The notes beneath the pieces are model-generated. The model was not told the DNA's origin. It ran no database searches and saw only the letters and a program-made list of their open reading frames with translations. A DNA stretch of 9,045 bases from Methanobacterium sp. Lineage in GTDB: Archaea; Methanobacteriota; Methanobacteria; Methanobacteriales; Methanobacteriaceae. The stretch covers positions 1-9,045 of the forward strand of contig PMGM01000103.1 of NCBI GenBank assembly GCA_003158115.1. The letters run 5' to 3'. Made by a program: the position numbers and the translations under genes. This document shows, piece after piece, positions 1-6,847 of this stretch (the stretch's first letter is position 1; every line of letters starts with the position of its first letter).

Positions 1-100
1 TGCGAGCAGGGATATATTACTTTTTTTCACAAAAAAATAAAGCGATATACCTTTTGGCAAAAATAATAAATTTAAAAGTGAGATTTCCATACTCTATTAA

Positions 101-235
101 TTATAATGGGTGGAGAACTATATACAATTTATCATTGTTAATAATGAATTTTTTTTTGTTCACTTCTGATATTTTCCGAAAATTTAAATTATTGCATGCA
201 CCACTTTTAACATCCTCTACTTCAGATTTTTTCAT
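101..235 (-). CDS. Tentative small protein of 44 residues, function unknown
   Basis: I do not recognise this product. The frame starts at ATG (233-235) and ends at TAA (101-103). It is rich in Lys, Glu and Asn and begins MKKSEVEDVKSG, a soluble, charged composition typical of real small proteins. An AT-rich box reading TTTAATATAATC on the minus strand (251-262) lies about 22 bases upstream, and an AAGGA element lies 10 bases before the ATG. The opposite strand carries a longer, TTG-started hydrophobic frame (54-365), which looks like the mirror of this AT-rich stretch. No partner gene adjoins it, and the next minus-strand gene upstream is over 400 bases away. It could be a genuine small protein, the tail of a decayed gene, or chance. 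Confidence 0.25.
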   Translation of the reverse strand: MKKSEVEDVKSGACNNLNFRKISEVNKKKFIINNDKLYIVLHPL

Positions 236-658
236 GAAATATCATTCCTTGATTATATTAAAAAATTTTGATTATCCAAGCCAGATACTGCTACCATTGT
301 TAATTTATTCAGTTAGGAACGCTTCTAAATCATTATTGGTCTTCGAATGGGTTGTCAAAGAATGAAACTTGAACTTTTGATGGGGTTGCTTGTTCTTCAT
401 ATAGGATACATAGTGTATGCTATATGATTTTGTGATTAAAGATTGCTCTGATTCCAAACTAATTTTCTATCTGAAATTCTATTTTTCTTGCAAAATTTAA
501 TATTATCTTGAGATAGTTTGTTTATGAGAATAAATTAAAAAATTAAGAATTAATTCAAAGGTTGTTCATTGATTAAGATAGTGAAATAGAATTTTGAATG
601 TTTACTGATTAGAATTCTCCCCAGATCTCCACATTCAAGGTTCATTATTCATGTAGTG
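236..658. other. Gene-free AT-rich stretch
   Basis: I find no supportable gene here. A 21-codon hydrophobic frame begins at an ATG (362-364) that overlaps the stop of the weak TTG-started frame 54-365 as ATGA. Both look like chance products of AT-rich DNA. The segment next to 658 is the 3' flank of the winged-helix gene. It holds only a weak 6-base inverted repeat (AGAATT...AATTCT around 589-618) and no convincing U-tract terminator. Confidence 0.4.
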
Positions 659-907
659 CTAATCATCAACCGTGTTTTTTACAGTTTCTATCCCATGATT
701 AGTGATTTTTGCTTCAAAGTCATCACCATAAAATTCTTTAAGTTCTATATAACCCTCTGCATTTAGATATTTAAAATTTGATAATAAATTAGGATATGTC
801 ATATCTAATTGCAATTTTAGGTTATCACTGCTAACAGGAATTCCTGGTTCTTGTTTCTCTAGTTCATAAAGAATTTTCAAGATTTTTATGTATTCTTCTT
901 CATACAT
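659..907 (-). CDS. Small winged helix-turn-helix protein
   Basis: An 82-residue soluble protein whose layout fits a stand-alone winged-helix DNA-binding domain. An N-terminal helix (about residues 4-19) is followed by a helix-turn-helix-like stretch (about 26-50, including SSDNLKLQL and NLLSNFKYLNAEGYI). A short beta wing (about 52-69, with YIELKEFYGDDFEAKIT) and a closing helix (GIETVKNTV) complete it. The pattern of leaf, 'L..EGYI', wing and 'T..G' is common to small archaeal wHTH proteins, but I cannot assign a family or target. The start is well supported: GGAGG lies about 7 bases before the ATG. The gene is monocistronic as far as can be seen, with a TATA-like box at 1001-1010 and a dyad over the predicted transcription start, so autoregulation is plausible. 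No sensor domain or metal-binding cysteines are present. Confidence 0.82.
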   Translation of the reverse strand: MYEEEYIKILKILYELEKQEPGIPVSSDNLKLQLDMTYPNLLSNFKYLNAEGYIELKEFYGDDFEAKITNHGIETVKNTVDD

Positions 908-962
908 TTAAATTCCTCCATTCATTAAATTTTTTGAATAATAAATATCTGTTCTGCATAAT

Positions 963-991
963 TTTAAGATAATCTTTTAGCTAATCTTAAA
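963..991. promoter_or_regulatory. Perfect 8-13-8 dyad, candidate operator of the wHTH gene
   Basis: TTTAAGAT (963-970) and ATCTTAAA (984-991) are exact inverted repeats around a 13-base spacer. With the TATA-like box at 1001-1010 on the minus strand, transcription should start near 980, inside this dyad. A repressor bound here would block initiation. The obvious candidate is the adjacent winged-helix protein itself. AT-rich dyads of this length do arise by chance, so the placement matters more than the length. Confidence 0.4.
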
Positions 992-1000
992 TTGGCTATG

Positions 1001-1010
1001 TATTTTATAA
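1001..1010 (-). promoter_or_regulatory. TATA box (box A) candidate for the wHTH gene
   Basis: On the minus strand this reads TTATAAAATA, close to the archaeal box A consensus. It sits about 95 bases before the ATG. The predicted start near 980 gives a leader of about 70 bases containing the GGAGG site. Confidence 0.45.
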
Positions 1011-1039
1011 CAATTTTTATTTCTATAACTTTGATGAAT

Positions 1040-1055
1040 TTTAGGTATGCCTAAA
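1040..1055. promoter_or_regulatory. Palindrome with DtxR-like half-sites
   Basis: TTTAGG (1040-1045) and CCTAAA (1050-1055) form a perfect inverted repeat with a 4-base spacer (TATG). The half-sites TTAGG/CCTAA are those of DtxR/IdeR-type iron or manganese regulators, though the classic bacterial 19-base operator has a longer gap between them. The site lies about 30 bases upstream of the TATA-like box of the minus-strand wHTH gene, a reasonable place for an activator or an upstream repressor site. No metal-transport gene is visible nearby, so the assignment is tentative. Confidence 0.35.
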
Positions 1056-1676
1056 CAGTTATTGTCAATTTTAACGAGTATTTAGATAAATACTTTCTTT
1101 GGTGTTAGTTAACTGTTTTTGTGGCATTTATTATGCTTTTATGTAATTTTTAATTTTCTCCGTACTTAAACAACCTCCAAATAAAATTAATGGAAATATG
1201 TATAGCATATATTATTTCATATAATATTTATACCTAAAGTGAATTGGTTTACACTTGAAGTGTACGTTTATTACTAATAGAGAGTATTATTAAAACGAAA
1301 TATTTACTACTTTTTTTAAAGCAAATATTTTTAGGATATGAAACCAAATTTTTTTAAACAATATAATTTCTCAGTTTTATATTCAATTCTTTAATCTATT
1401 GTTCTATTGATCGAGCAATTGTTTGATCTATGAATGTATTCCTTGTTTTATGGTTATAATAATAAACAGATTAAATAATCTTTTCTTTATAATTTGTCTA
1501 ATATTCGAATACTTGTATAAAATAAATTATACTCTTAATGTCATTTTAATTTTCCTTATTTTTGAGAATTAAATAACAAAATTTAATAATAACATTGTAA
1601 TACTAAATTTTAGTAATACTCTAATTAAAAAAAAATTATGGCAGAAATATAAAAATTATAGTTCCTATGGAAGGTT

Positions 1677-1767
1677 AAGTAACAAAGAGCATATCCATCT
1701 CTAAGATTTATCAAATAAAGTGTTTAAGGGTTATAGTTTTAATAATAATCATTATTATTTGTTACTT
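1677..1767 (+). promoter_or_regulatory. Nested inverted repeats upstream of the zinc-ribbon gene
   Basis: AAGTAACAAA (1677-1686) is exactly mirrored by TTTGTTACTT (1758-1767). Just inside the second arm is a perfect 9-1-9 palindrome, AATAATAAT-C-ATTATTATT (1741-1759). The complex ends about 26 bases before the ATG at 1794 and abuts an AT-rich TATA-like stretch (TTTAAATTAA, 1766-1775). It could be a regulator-binding region or fold in a transcript. The low base complexity means chance is a real alternative. Confidence 0.3.
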
Positions 1768-1793
1768 TAAATTAAATATCAAGGGTTTTTCAA

Positions 1794-2819
1794 ATGGCAC
1801 CAAATGAAGAAATTAAAAAAATAATGCTTGATTGTAAAAGTAAAGGTCTAAATTCAATGGAAGTTTTGCAATTAATGGAAGTACCTTATGAATTGACTGA
1901 AGGTAGTTACCTATTTGATTTTGGCTCTATGCCTGTTGAAGAATTATCTGGGTATATTGATTACATATTGAGGATGCGCTGGTATCTTTTAGACAAGGGA
2001 ACCACTACTGAGGGTTTATATAAACGGACAAAAACAGTTCATGATCCTAATCGTACTGGGCGAAATAATCGTATAGATGTAAAATGTTTAGTTGAAGTTG
2101 ATATCTATCCAAGTGAAGGAAAAACTTATTTAGAAATTTACATGCCATCTATAGAAGATTCTAAGATTGAAAAATTATTTATTGTAGGGCATAAGGAAAC
2201 AATCCGTAATACTAAAATAACTGAATTAAACGAAATAATTGACCAGATAAAATTTTTAAAACCATCAATTAAAGGTTATCTTGTTTGTAATAAGTGCGGA
2301 ACATATTATGAAGTGTCTAATGAAGAATCTCTCGCAGATTTTCCAGATAAATGTGAATGTGGTGGAACTTTTGAATATATTACAGGTCCCAAGCAACCTG
2401 AAGAAAAAGCTGTGGAAAGAAAGGAAAAAGCAAATCCAACAGAGTACCTGCGTGCCCCTGCAGCTATGATCTTGGTAGGATTAGCATGCTTTGGAAGTAT
2501 TATATACTATGTTGTTGCAGTAAATTTTATAATTGTACTTGTAGGCATACCATATGGCCTGAGTTTAATATTACTGCGCTATAGAAGACAAGAATTAGTA
2601 TTAAACCTGCTTTCCCGACGTTCAATCTATTTTTTAGCAGCACTTATATTTTTTGGAGCAAGCTATGGATTAATTACTGTGATCATCCAAATAAATGATG
2701 TTATAACAATGATAGGATTCTCTCTTTTCACAATTATAGCTGTAATATATGGTTTAGGCATGATTTTTAAAACAATTAGTCCAGATGATTCTCGAAATTT
2801 CTTAGATCCACCATTATGA
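1794..2819 (+). CDS. Zinc-ribbon membrane protein, function unknown
   Basis: A 341-residue protein in three parts. Residues 1-160 are soluble with no family I recognise, helical at first and then with a beta-rich section around 92-118. Residues 162-196 form a zinc ribbon with ligands Cys165, Cys168, Cys187 and Cys189 (CNKC and CEC). After a charged linker (about 198-218) come four hydrophobic segments at about 222-241, 243-262, 278-298 and 303-323. The soluble part is probably cytoplasmic, by inference. The zinc ribbon closely matches the one starting the next gene (2942-3391), at 20 of 35 positions, so the two share a module. The ribosome binding site is poor (AAGGG, 8 bases before the ATG). 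An AT-rich box at 1766-1775 would put transcription near the ATG, so this gene may be leaderless. Roles in regulation, stress or envelope sensing are possible but unproven. Confidence 0.85.
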   Translation: MAPNEEIKKIMLDCKSKGLNSMEVLQLMEVPYELTEGSYLFDFGSMPVEELSGYIDYILRMRWYLLDKGTTTEGLYKRTKTVHDPNRTGRNNRIDVKCLVEVDIYPSEGKTYLEIYMPSIEDSKIEKLFIVGHKETIRNTKITELNEIIDQIKFLKPSIKGYLVCNKCGTYYEVSNEESLADFPDKCECGGTFEYITGPKQPEEKAVERKEKANPTEYLRAPAAMILVGLACFGSIIYYVVAVNFIIVLVGIPYGLSLILLRYRRQELVLNLLSRRSIYFLAALIFFGASYGLITVIIQINDVITMIGFSLFTIIAVIYGLGMIFKTISPDDSRNFLDPPL

Positions 2820-2907
2820 AAAATAAATCAAATATCTTGATTACATCCCAACTCCAAATATACTCAAAATAGAACCTTTTTGTGAATATTAGTAGCTAAA
2901 TACGATA

Positions 2908-2916
2908 TTATATATA
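2908..2916 (+). promoter_or_regulatory. TATA box of a probably leaderless gene
   Basis: TTATATATA is centred about 30 bases before the ATG at 2942. Archaeal transcription usually starts about 25 bases after the box centre, so the transcript would begin within a few bases of the start codon. There is no Shine-Dalgarno sequence between them, which agrees with leaderless translation and with independent transcription from the upstream gene. Confidence 0.45.
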
Positions 2917-2941
2917 TTATTATAATATTAAATGTGTATTT

Positions 2942-3391
2942 ATGTCCTATCTTGTATGCGATCAATGTGGCGGATACTACGAACTCCAGCCAGGTGAATC
3001 TCCAGACGATTTTAAGGATACATGTGAATGTGGAGGGAATTTAAAATACGTTCACAAATTAGATACTCAGAAAATTTGCCCTAATTGTGGAAAAATAACC
3101 GATGCAAATAGTGAAATATGTCCAATTTGTGGTTTTAAATTTACAAAATCGCTTGTAACAAAAAAAGAAAGTAATTCTAGAAGTTTTGGTTATATAAGTA
3201 TTGTTAAAGTTATGATTATCTGGATAATTGCTCTTTCTGGCTATATATACTGGCAGTGGGATATTTATTCAAATAATCGATTTCCAACAACTTATCCGGG
3301 ATACTTTTTCTATTTTTTCCCAGTTATTTCTGTAATTGTAATTATTGTTATATATCGTATACAAAGGCAGAATACTATTTTTAAGCAATAA
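2942..3391 (+). CDS. Double zinc-ribbon membrane protein, function unknown
   Basis: A 149-residue protein with two zinc-binding modules followed by two hydrophobic segments. The first ribbon (residues 3-37) has Cys6, Cys9, Cys28 and Cys30 and is nearly the same as the ribbon in the upstream gene product. The second (about 44-68) is a classic short zinc ribbon, ICPNCGK...ICPICGF, with Cys46, Cys49, Cys60 and Cys63. A Lys/Ser linker leads to membrane segments at about 85-104 and 120-139. The short connection between them (about 105-119) would be on the other side of the membrane. It lies 122 bases after the preceding gene on the same strand but has its own TATA box and no ribosome binding site. 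Shared ribbon and adjacency suggest related roles or duplication of a module. I do not recognise a specific function, and the ribbons could bind protein or nucleic acid partners. Confidence 0.85.
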   Translation: MSYLVCDQCGGYYELQPGESPDDFKDTCECGGNLKYVHKLDTQKICPNCGKITDANSEICPICGFKFTKSLVTKKESNSRSFGYISIVKVMIIWIIALSGYIYWQWDIYSNNRFPTTYPGYFFYFFPVISVIVIIVIYRIQRQNTIFKQ

Positions 3392-3803
3392 AATCTGTTG
3401 GAAACAGTGGCATGCAATTAGATATATACTGAAATATTTCCTAGTATAATCCGATTGATCATACCTCCATTTTAGTATGTTTGTATAAATTAGTCAAAGT
3501 TATAATAAACCTTTTAAAATTGTTCTTTTAACTTAATTTTTTTAATTAGTAAAGAAGTTTATACTTGTTTATTTCTTCTTAAAAAAAATACTCATCCCAA
3601 AAAAAACTTTAAAAAGCCTAATAACACCGAAAATAAAGGTAAATATGTTACATTTCAATCTAACTTTTATATCATCTATAAAGTAAATTACAGCAAATAA
3701 GACTTATTTGAACCATTTCTCACTAGTTTAAGTCTTTAAATACCTAAAATTTATAAATCTCAAAGAGCATATATTATATAAGAAAATAATTAGGGAGTAA
3801 TTT
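3392..3803. other. Intergenic region with terminator-like and promoter-like elements
   Basis: No gene is supportable here. A small hairpin, CTGTT-GGA-AACAG, follows the stop of the zinc-ribbon gene. T-rich runs around 3536-3543 could end its transcript. AAGAAG (3552-3557) and CTTCTT (3575-3580) form another weak dyad. At the right end, TTTATAAAT (3750-3758) is a plausible box A for the decayed gene that follows, giving a start near 3780 and a leader containing GGGAG. Confidence 0.35.
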
Positions 3804-4323
3804 ATGAAAAAAACGATACTCAATCAAAAGAAGATAATCTTACACGTGGAGACGTACCGGGAAAAGACCGTAATCATTCACGTTTCACAAATCGGGACGA
3901 ATACTGGCAGTTTTGTTTGGAGTTGGTTTCATTGTAGGCTTTTTATTGACTCCTCTGAGATTTGAAATACGAACACCGGAAATATGAACACTATGGTTTG
4001 CATTGTTCTTCACAATCGTGGGATTATTGATTCCCCTTGCAGGACTAGCTTTATTGTGGTTAAGAAAAACTAGACTCGCTGGGTTAATAGCTGTAATCGA
4101 AGCTGTGCTCATTTTCCTCATAGCACTTGCCGACCAGGCACTGTTCTTTTTCTCGGTCTCACCTCCGCCTGCTGTTACAATCGGTGAATTCGTATTGATC
4201 TTCGTGGGCATTGGATACATACTTTATGGACCAAAGTCTATGCTGAAAAATGAACAAATATTAGAGTATACTATTTTTTTTTTAATTAGTACACCATTTA
4301 TGGATAAATTCTACAATAATTGA
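3804..4323 (+). pseudogene. Decayed gene for a four-helix membrane protein
   Basis: The reading frame is broken but the original protein can be traced. An ATG (3804) with GGGAG 8 bases before it starts MKK, and the frame appears to slip in the following run of seven A's. The next frame (3812 to about 3894) reads as a hydrophilic tail beginning NDTQSKEDNLTRGDVPGKDR. Near 3892-3898 the coherent product moves to a third frame beginning GRILAVLFGVGFIVGFLL. This has a TGA at 3985-3987 between EI and TLWF, where a Trp codon would fit, then continues to a TGA at 4321. Four hydrophobic segments are visible: RILAV...LLTPL, TLWFA...LLWL, LAGLI...FFSV and IGEFV...ILYG. One line of the tract is about 48% G+C, far above the flanks, which suggests transfer from elsewhere. 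The 3' end after about 4240 turns AT-rich, so the true stop may be lost. I cannot name the family. Sequencing error is an alternative for the frameshifts. Confidence 0.65.
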
Positions 4324-4460
4324 AGAAAATATATAAAAATGATATAACTATGGTTAGTGCTGAATTTAGGAGTTAATACTAATAAAGAAAAAATAAGCTA
4401 GGGTTTTAATCATCCATATCAATAGCATAAATATTTATAATATCCCAGATAAAAAAAAGA

Positions 4461-4470
4461 TTTAATATAC
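4461..4470 (+). promoter_or_regulatory. Candidate box A for the tRNA-Lys gene
   Basis: TTTAATATAC, preceded by a purine run that could serve as the TFB element (AAAAAAGA), would start transcription near 4491 and give a 5' leader of about 65 bases removed by RNase P. A more TATA-like run at 4538-4548 is too close to the tRNA 5' end to work, since it would start transcription inside the tRNA. Confidence 0.25.
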
Positions 4471-4557
4471 TTAAACAAAACCAACTCTTATGTTTGGGGT
4501 TATCATAGGGATAAATGAACCCACAACAATGTTTTGATTTTATATTATATTACTGGA

Positions 4558-4631
4558 GGGCCCGTAGCTCAGGATGGTAGAGCGCTCGGCTCTTAACCGA
4601 ACGGTCGCGGGTTCAATTCCCGTCGGGCCCG
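4558..4631 (+). tRNA. tRNA-Lys (anticodon CUU)
   Basis: A complete 74-base cloverleaf. The acceptor stem GGGCCCG (4558-4564) pairs fully with CGGGCCC (4624-4630), with discriminator G4631 and no encoded CCA, so CCA is added after transcription. The D stem is GCTC/GAGC (4567-4570, 4580-4583) and its loop contains GG. The anticodon loop CTCTTAA (4590-4596) presents CTT at 4592-4594, which reads AAG lysine codons. The variable loop is CGGTC. The T stem GCGGG/CCCGT encloses TTCAATT (4612-4618). The only flaw is position 27-43 (C4585 against A4601), which cannot form a Watson-Crick pair. No intron is present. The gene stands alone, and its neighbours are a decayed gene upstream and convergent lonB downstream. 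Confidence 0.96.
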
Positions 4632-4636
4632 CTCTA

Positions 4637-4655
4637 TTTTTTTATTAATTTTTTT
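4637..4655 (+). terminator. T-tract terminator of tRNA-Lys
   Basis: Two runs of seven T's (4637-4643 and 4649-4655) begin 5 bases after the tRNA 3' end. Oligo-T runs without a hairpin are enough to end transcription by archaeal RNA polymerase. Confidence 0.6.
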
Positions 4656-4846
4656 AATCTATTAAAATGAATTTTATCAAAATTTTTTTATCAAAAAAAT
4701 TTTTACAAATCAATAATAGAGGCATAGTCAATCCTGGATTGATAGATCTTCAATCAGTGAAATTGTGAAAAAAATAATTTTATCTTTTTAGTATAATCAT
4801 AATTTTTATTATGAATATTGAAATAGAATCCAATTGTTTGTTATCT

Positions 4847-4891
4847 AAAAAAAATAATGTCAAAATCTCATAGTTTTAGTATAAGATTTTG
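4847..4891 (-). terminator. Hairpin and U-tract terminator of lonB
   Basis: Read on the minus strand, the repeat CAAAATCT (4884-4891) pairs exactly with AGATTTTG (4861-4868) across a 15-base loop. After 6 bases comes a run of eight U's (4847-4854). It starts 9 bases after the lonB stop codon, so it is well placed to end the lonB transcript and protect the convergent tRNA gene. Confidence 0.55.
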
Positions 4892-4900
4892 ATTTCCATT

Positions 4901-6805
4901 TTAATGGGTTGTTGGTTTAGGTGGTTTTGGGATTATTTCTGTTGGTACTATGTTAGTGATTTTCTTCATTTTTGTGACTAATCCATCTTTGCCCGTTCCT
5001 ATAAGAGCATTTTCCAGTACTTCGCTCATATTTCGAACTGGTATAATTTGGATCTTGTCTCTGTAACGTTCCTCTATGAGAACATCGTCCATGTTCGATT
5101 CTGGTATTATAACCTTTTTCATACCAGATTGAACTGCTGCTTCTATCTTTCCAGTAACACCACCAATCGGCATAACATCACCCCTTACACTTAATGAACC
5201 AGTCATAGCTACTGATTGATCTACTGGAACATTTTCTAGGGCAGATATAACTGCAGTTGCAATAGATACACTTGCACTGTCACCTTCAATTCCTTCGTAG
5301 GATTGTAGGAATTGTATGTGAATATCATGATTTGAAATATCAGTACCTGTGTTCTTTTTAATCAGTGCACTCACATTTTGAACTGCTTCTTTAGCAATTT
5401 CTCCAAGTTTACCAGTTGCAATAATCTTTCCTTCATCCTTACTTTGAGCAGGAGCAGCTTCTGCAGCTATTGGTAACAGTATACCACTTCTGTCCCCTAT
5501 TATAGCTAGTCCATTTACTATTCCAACTTTACGGCCCTCAGATTTGAACACACTGTAAGTTTTTCTTTGATCTATATATCTGTCTGCTATCTGTTGTTCG
5601 AGTGTTCGGGCAAGTTTTTTACCTGTTAAAACATGTGCAAGTGTTACGCTGTCGGCACCTTCACCCTTTGCTATGTCACCTGCTGCCCTTACAAGACCTC
5701 CAAGATCTCTTAATTTAAGAGTTAATTCATCTTTTTTACCTGTCCTTCTCTGAGCTTCATGGATTATCTCTTCAACAGCTTCACTGCTGAAGTGTGGTAT
5801 TCTACCATCCTTTTTAACTTCTTGGGCTATGAACTGAACCAATTTGTTCCTATTTTCCATGGTGTCTTTCATTGAATCCTTCATGAAAACTTCGTAACCA
5901 TAACCTCTTATCCTTGAACGTAATGCTATATGCATACCCTTAAGCACTTGAAGATTTCCAGATGCAACAAGTACAAAATCACATGGTACTTCATTTGAAC
6001 GTACCATTGCTCCACTGCTTGATTCGCTTTGTCCAGTTATGGAGTATTTCTTCTCTTGCATAGCTGTTAATAGCTCTTGCTGGGTTTTCATTTGCATAGT
6101 ACCTATTTCATCGATATATAATACTCCTTTATTGGATTTGTGTATCATTCCTGCTTCTACACGTTCATGGGCAGGGGTTCCGAGTCCACCTGACTGGTAA
6201 GGGTCATGTCTTACATCACCCAGTAGTGCGCCTGCATGTGAACCTGTTGCATCAATAAATGGTGCTGTGTTTTTGCTGTCGTTGTTAACCAGAAGTTTCG
6301 GTACCATAACTGTACTTCGAGGTTTCATTTGCATTATTATAAGTAACACTATTCCTGCTGCAATAATAGCTATCAGATACTGTTTTAATAAAAATCCAAC
6401 TACCAGAATGGCACCTATTACTGCCATCATCATCATATTCTTTTTTTCTTCCTGTGACTTTGCCTTAACCCGGTAAGTCATAACAACTTTTTTACCCTCA
6501 CCAGCTGGCATGGCACCTATGAGTGGGTTATTGTTATCTTCAATGTTAGGATATACAAGTATATCTTGAAGTTCTTCAGGTGGTAATAATTCTGCCATTC
6601 CCTTTGCAAGCATTGATTTACCGATACCCGGATCACCGATTAAAAGGACATTTCGTCTTTGTTTAGCTGCTTTTATTACTGTTTGTACTGCTTCTTCTTG
6701 ACCTATGATCTGGTCTATTATCTTTTCAGGGACTTCTATATCTCCCGATGATTTATAAATTATGACATCAGGTTTTTCTATAGATGAATTGGTTAAATTT
6801 GTCAT
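4901..6805 (-). CDS. lonB: Archaeal membrane-anchored ATP-dependent protease LonB
   Basis: A complete 634-residue archaeal LonB, the membrane-bound AAA+ protease that degrades misfolded and regulatory proteins on the cytoplasmic face in archaea. The Walker A motif is GDPGIGKS (residues 57-64). Between Walker A and B lies the insertion typical of LonB, with two membrane segments (about 123-140 and 142-159). Walker B is VLYIDEIG (D232, E233). Sensor 1 is probably N284 in VASGN, arginines near 297-300 fit the arginine finger, and R373 fits sensor 2. The C-terminal protease domain has catalytic Ser510 in EGDSAS and Lys553 in [10 protein letters not shown], the Lon Ser-Lys dyad. There is no large N-terminal substrate domain as in bacterial LonA, and the length is normal for the family. 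The start is fixed by GGAGG 10 bases before the ATG. It begins 42 bases after a flavodoxin-like remnant on the same strand, so it may be read from a promoter within or ahead of that gene. A terminator follows. Confidence 0.97.
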   Translation of the reverse strand: MTNLTNSSIEKPDVIIYKSSGDIEVPEKIIDQIIGQEEAVQTVIKAAKQRRNVLLIGDPGIGKSMLAKGMAELLPPEELQDILVYPNIEDNNNPLIGAMPAGEGKKVVMTYRVKAKSQEEKKNMMMMAVIGAILVVGFLLKQYLIAIIAAGIVLLIIMQMKPRSTVMVPKLLVNNDSKNTAPFIDATGSHAGALLGDVRHDPYQSGGLGTPAHERVEAGMIHKSNKGVLYIDEIGTMQMKTQQELLTAMQEKKYSITGQSESSSGAMVRSNEVPCDFVLVASGNLQVLKGMHIALRSRIRGYGYEVFMKDSMKDTMENRNKLVQFIAQEVKKDGRIPHFSSEAVEEIIHEAQRRTGKKDELTLKLRDLGGLVRAAGDIAKGEGADSVTLAHVLTGKKLARTLEQQIADRYIDQRKTYSVFKSEGRKVGIVNGLAIIGDRSGILLPIAAEAAPAQSKDEGKIIATGKLGEIAKEAVQNVSALIKKNTGTDISNHDIHIQFLQSYEGIEGDSASVSIATAVISALENVPVDQSVAMTGSLSVRGDVMPIGGVTGKIEAAVQSGMKKVIIPESNMDDVLIEERYRDKIQIIPVRNMSEVLENALIGTGKDGLVTKMKKITNIVPTEIIPKPPKPTTH

Positions 6806-6847
6806 GATTTTGAATCCTCCATAATATTGTTATTGGCAAACTTTTCT

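Larger units (their letters stand above)
908..1793. other. Long AT-rich intergenic region without a gene
   Basis: Nearly 900 bases with roughly 20% G+C and no convincing reading frame on either strand. The left end holds the wHTH promoter elements described separately. Further in are a 15-base palindrome (TACACTTGAAGTGTA, 1250-1264) and a direct repeat of TTGATC near 1407-1426. On the minus strand a GGAGGTT element near 1170 is not followed by a usable start codon. The right end is the upstream region of the zinc-ribbon membrane gene. It may carry an unannotated small RNA or the remains of a lost gene, but nothing in it is diagnostic. Confidence 0.5.

Noticed and set aside
54..365. 103-codon plus-strand frame beginning with TTG
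   Set aside because: Rare start codon, no ribosome site, composition dominated by Phe, Leu, Ile and Ser as expected from the complement of A-rich DNA, and it overlaps a more protein-like minus-strand frame.
1250..1264. 15-base palindrome TACACTTGAAGTGTA
   Set aside because: No promoter or gene start is within reach, and a 7-1-7 palindrome is near the chance level in this window.
2281..2469. 62-codon frame inside the zinc-ribbon gene
   Set aside because: It lies entirely within the well-supported 1794-2819 gene in another frame and has no features of its own.
3456..3470. GGAGGT followed by ATG on the minus strand
   Set aside because: The spacing is zero and the frame is only 14 codons. One such hexamer is expected by chance.
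3761..3772. 12-base direct repeat CAAAGAGCATAT, also at 1683-1694
   Set aside because: Two copies of a 12-base AT-rich word are expected by chance in a window of this size and composition, and no further copies or flanking symmetry were seen.
3885..4220. 111-codon minus-strand frame
   Set aside because: It is the antisense of the decayed four-helix membrane protein. Its Ser/Asn/Pro/Thr-rich composition is the usual shadow of hydrophobic codons.
4737..4755. Inverted repeat GATTGA...TCAATC between tRNA-Lys and lonB
   Set aside because: A six-base stem with no T-tract in either direction. The real terminators lie at 4637-4655 and 4847-4891.
6267..6476. 69-codon plus-strand frame
   Set aside because: Antisense of lonB in the membrane-segment region.
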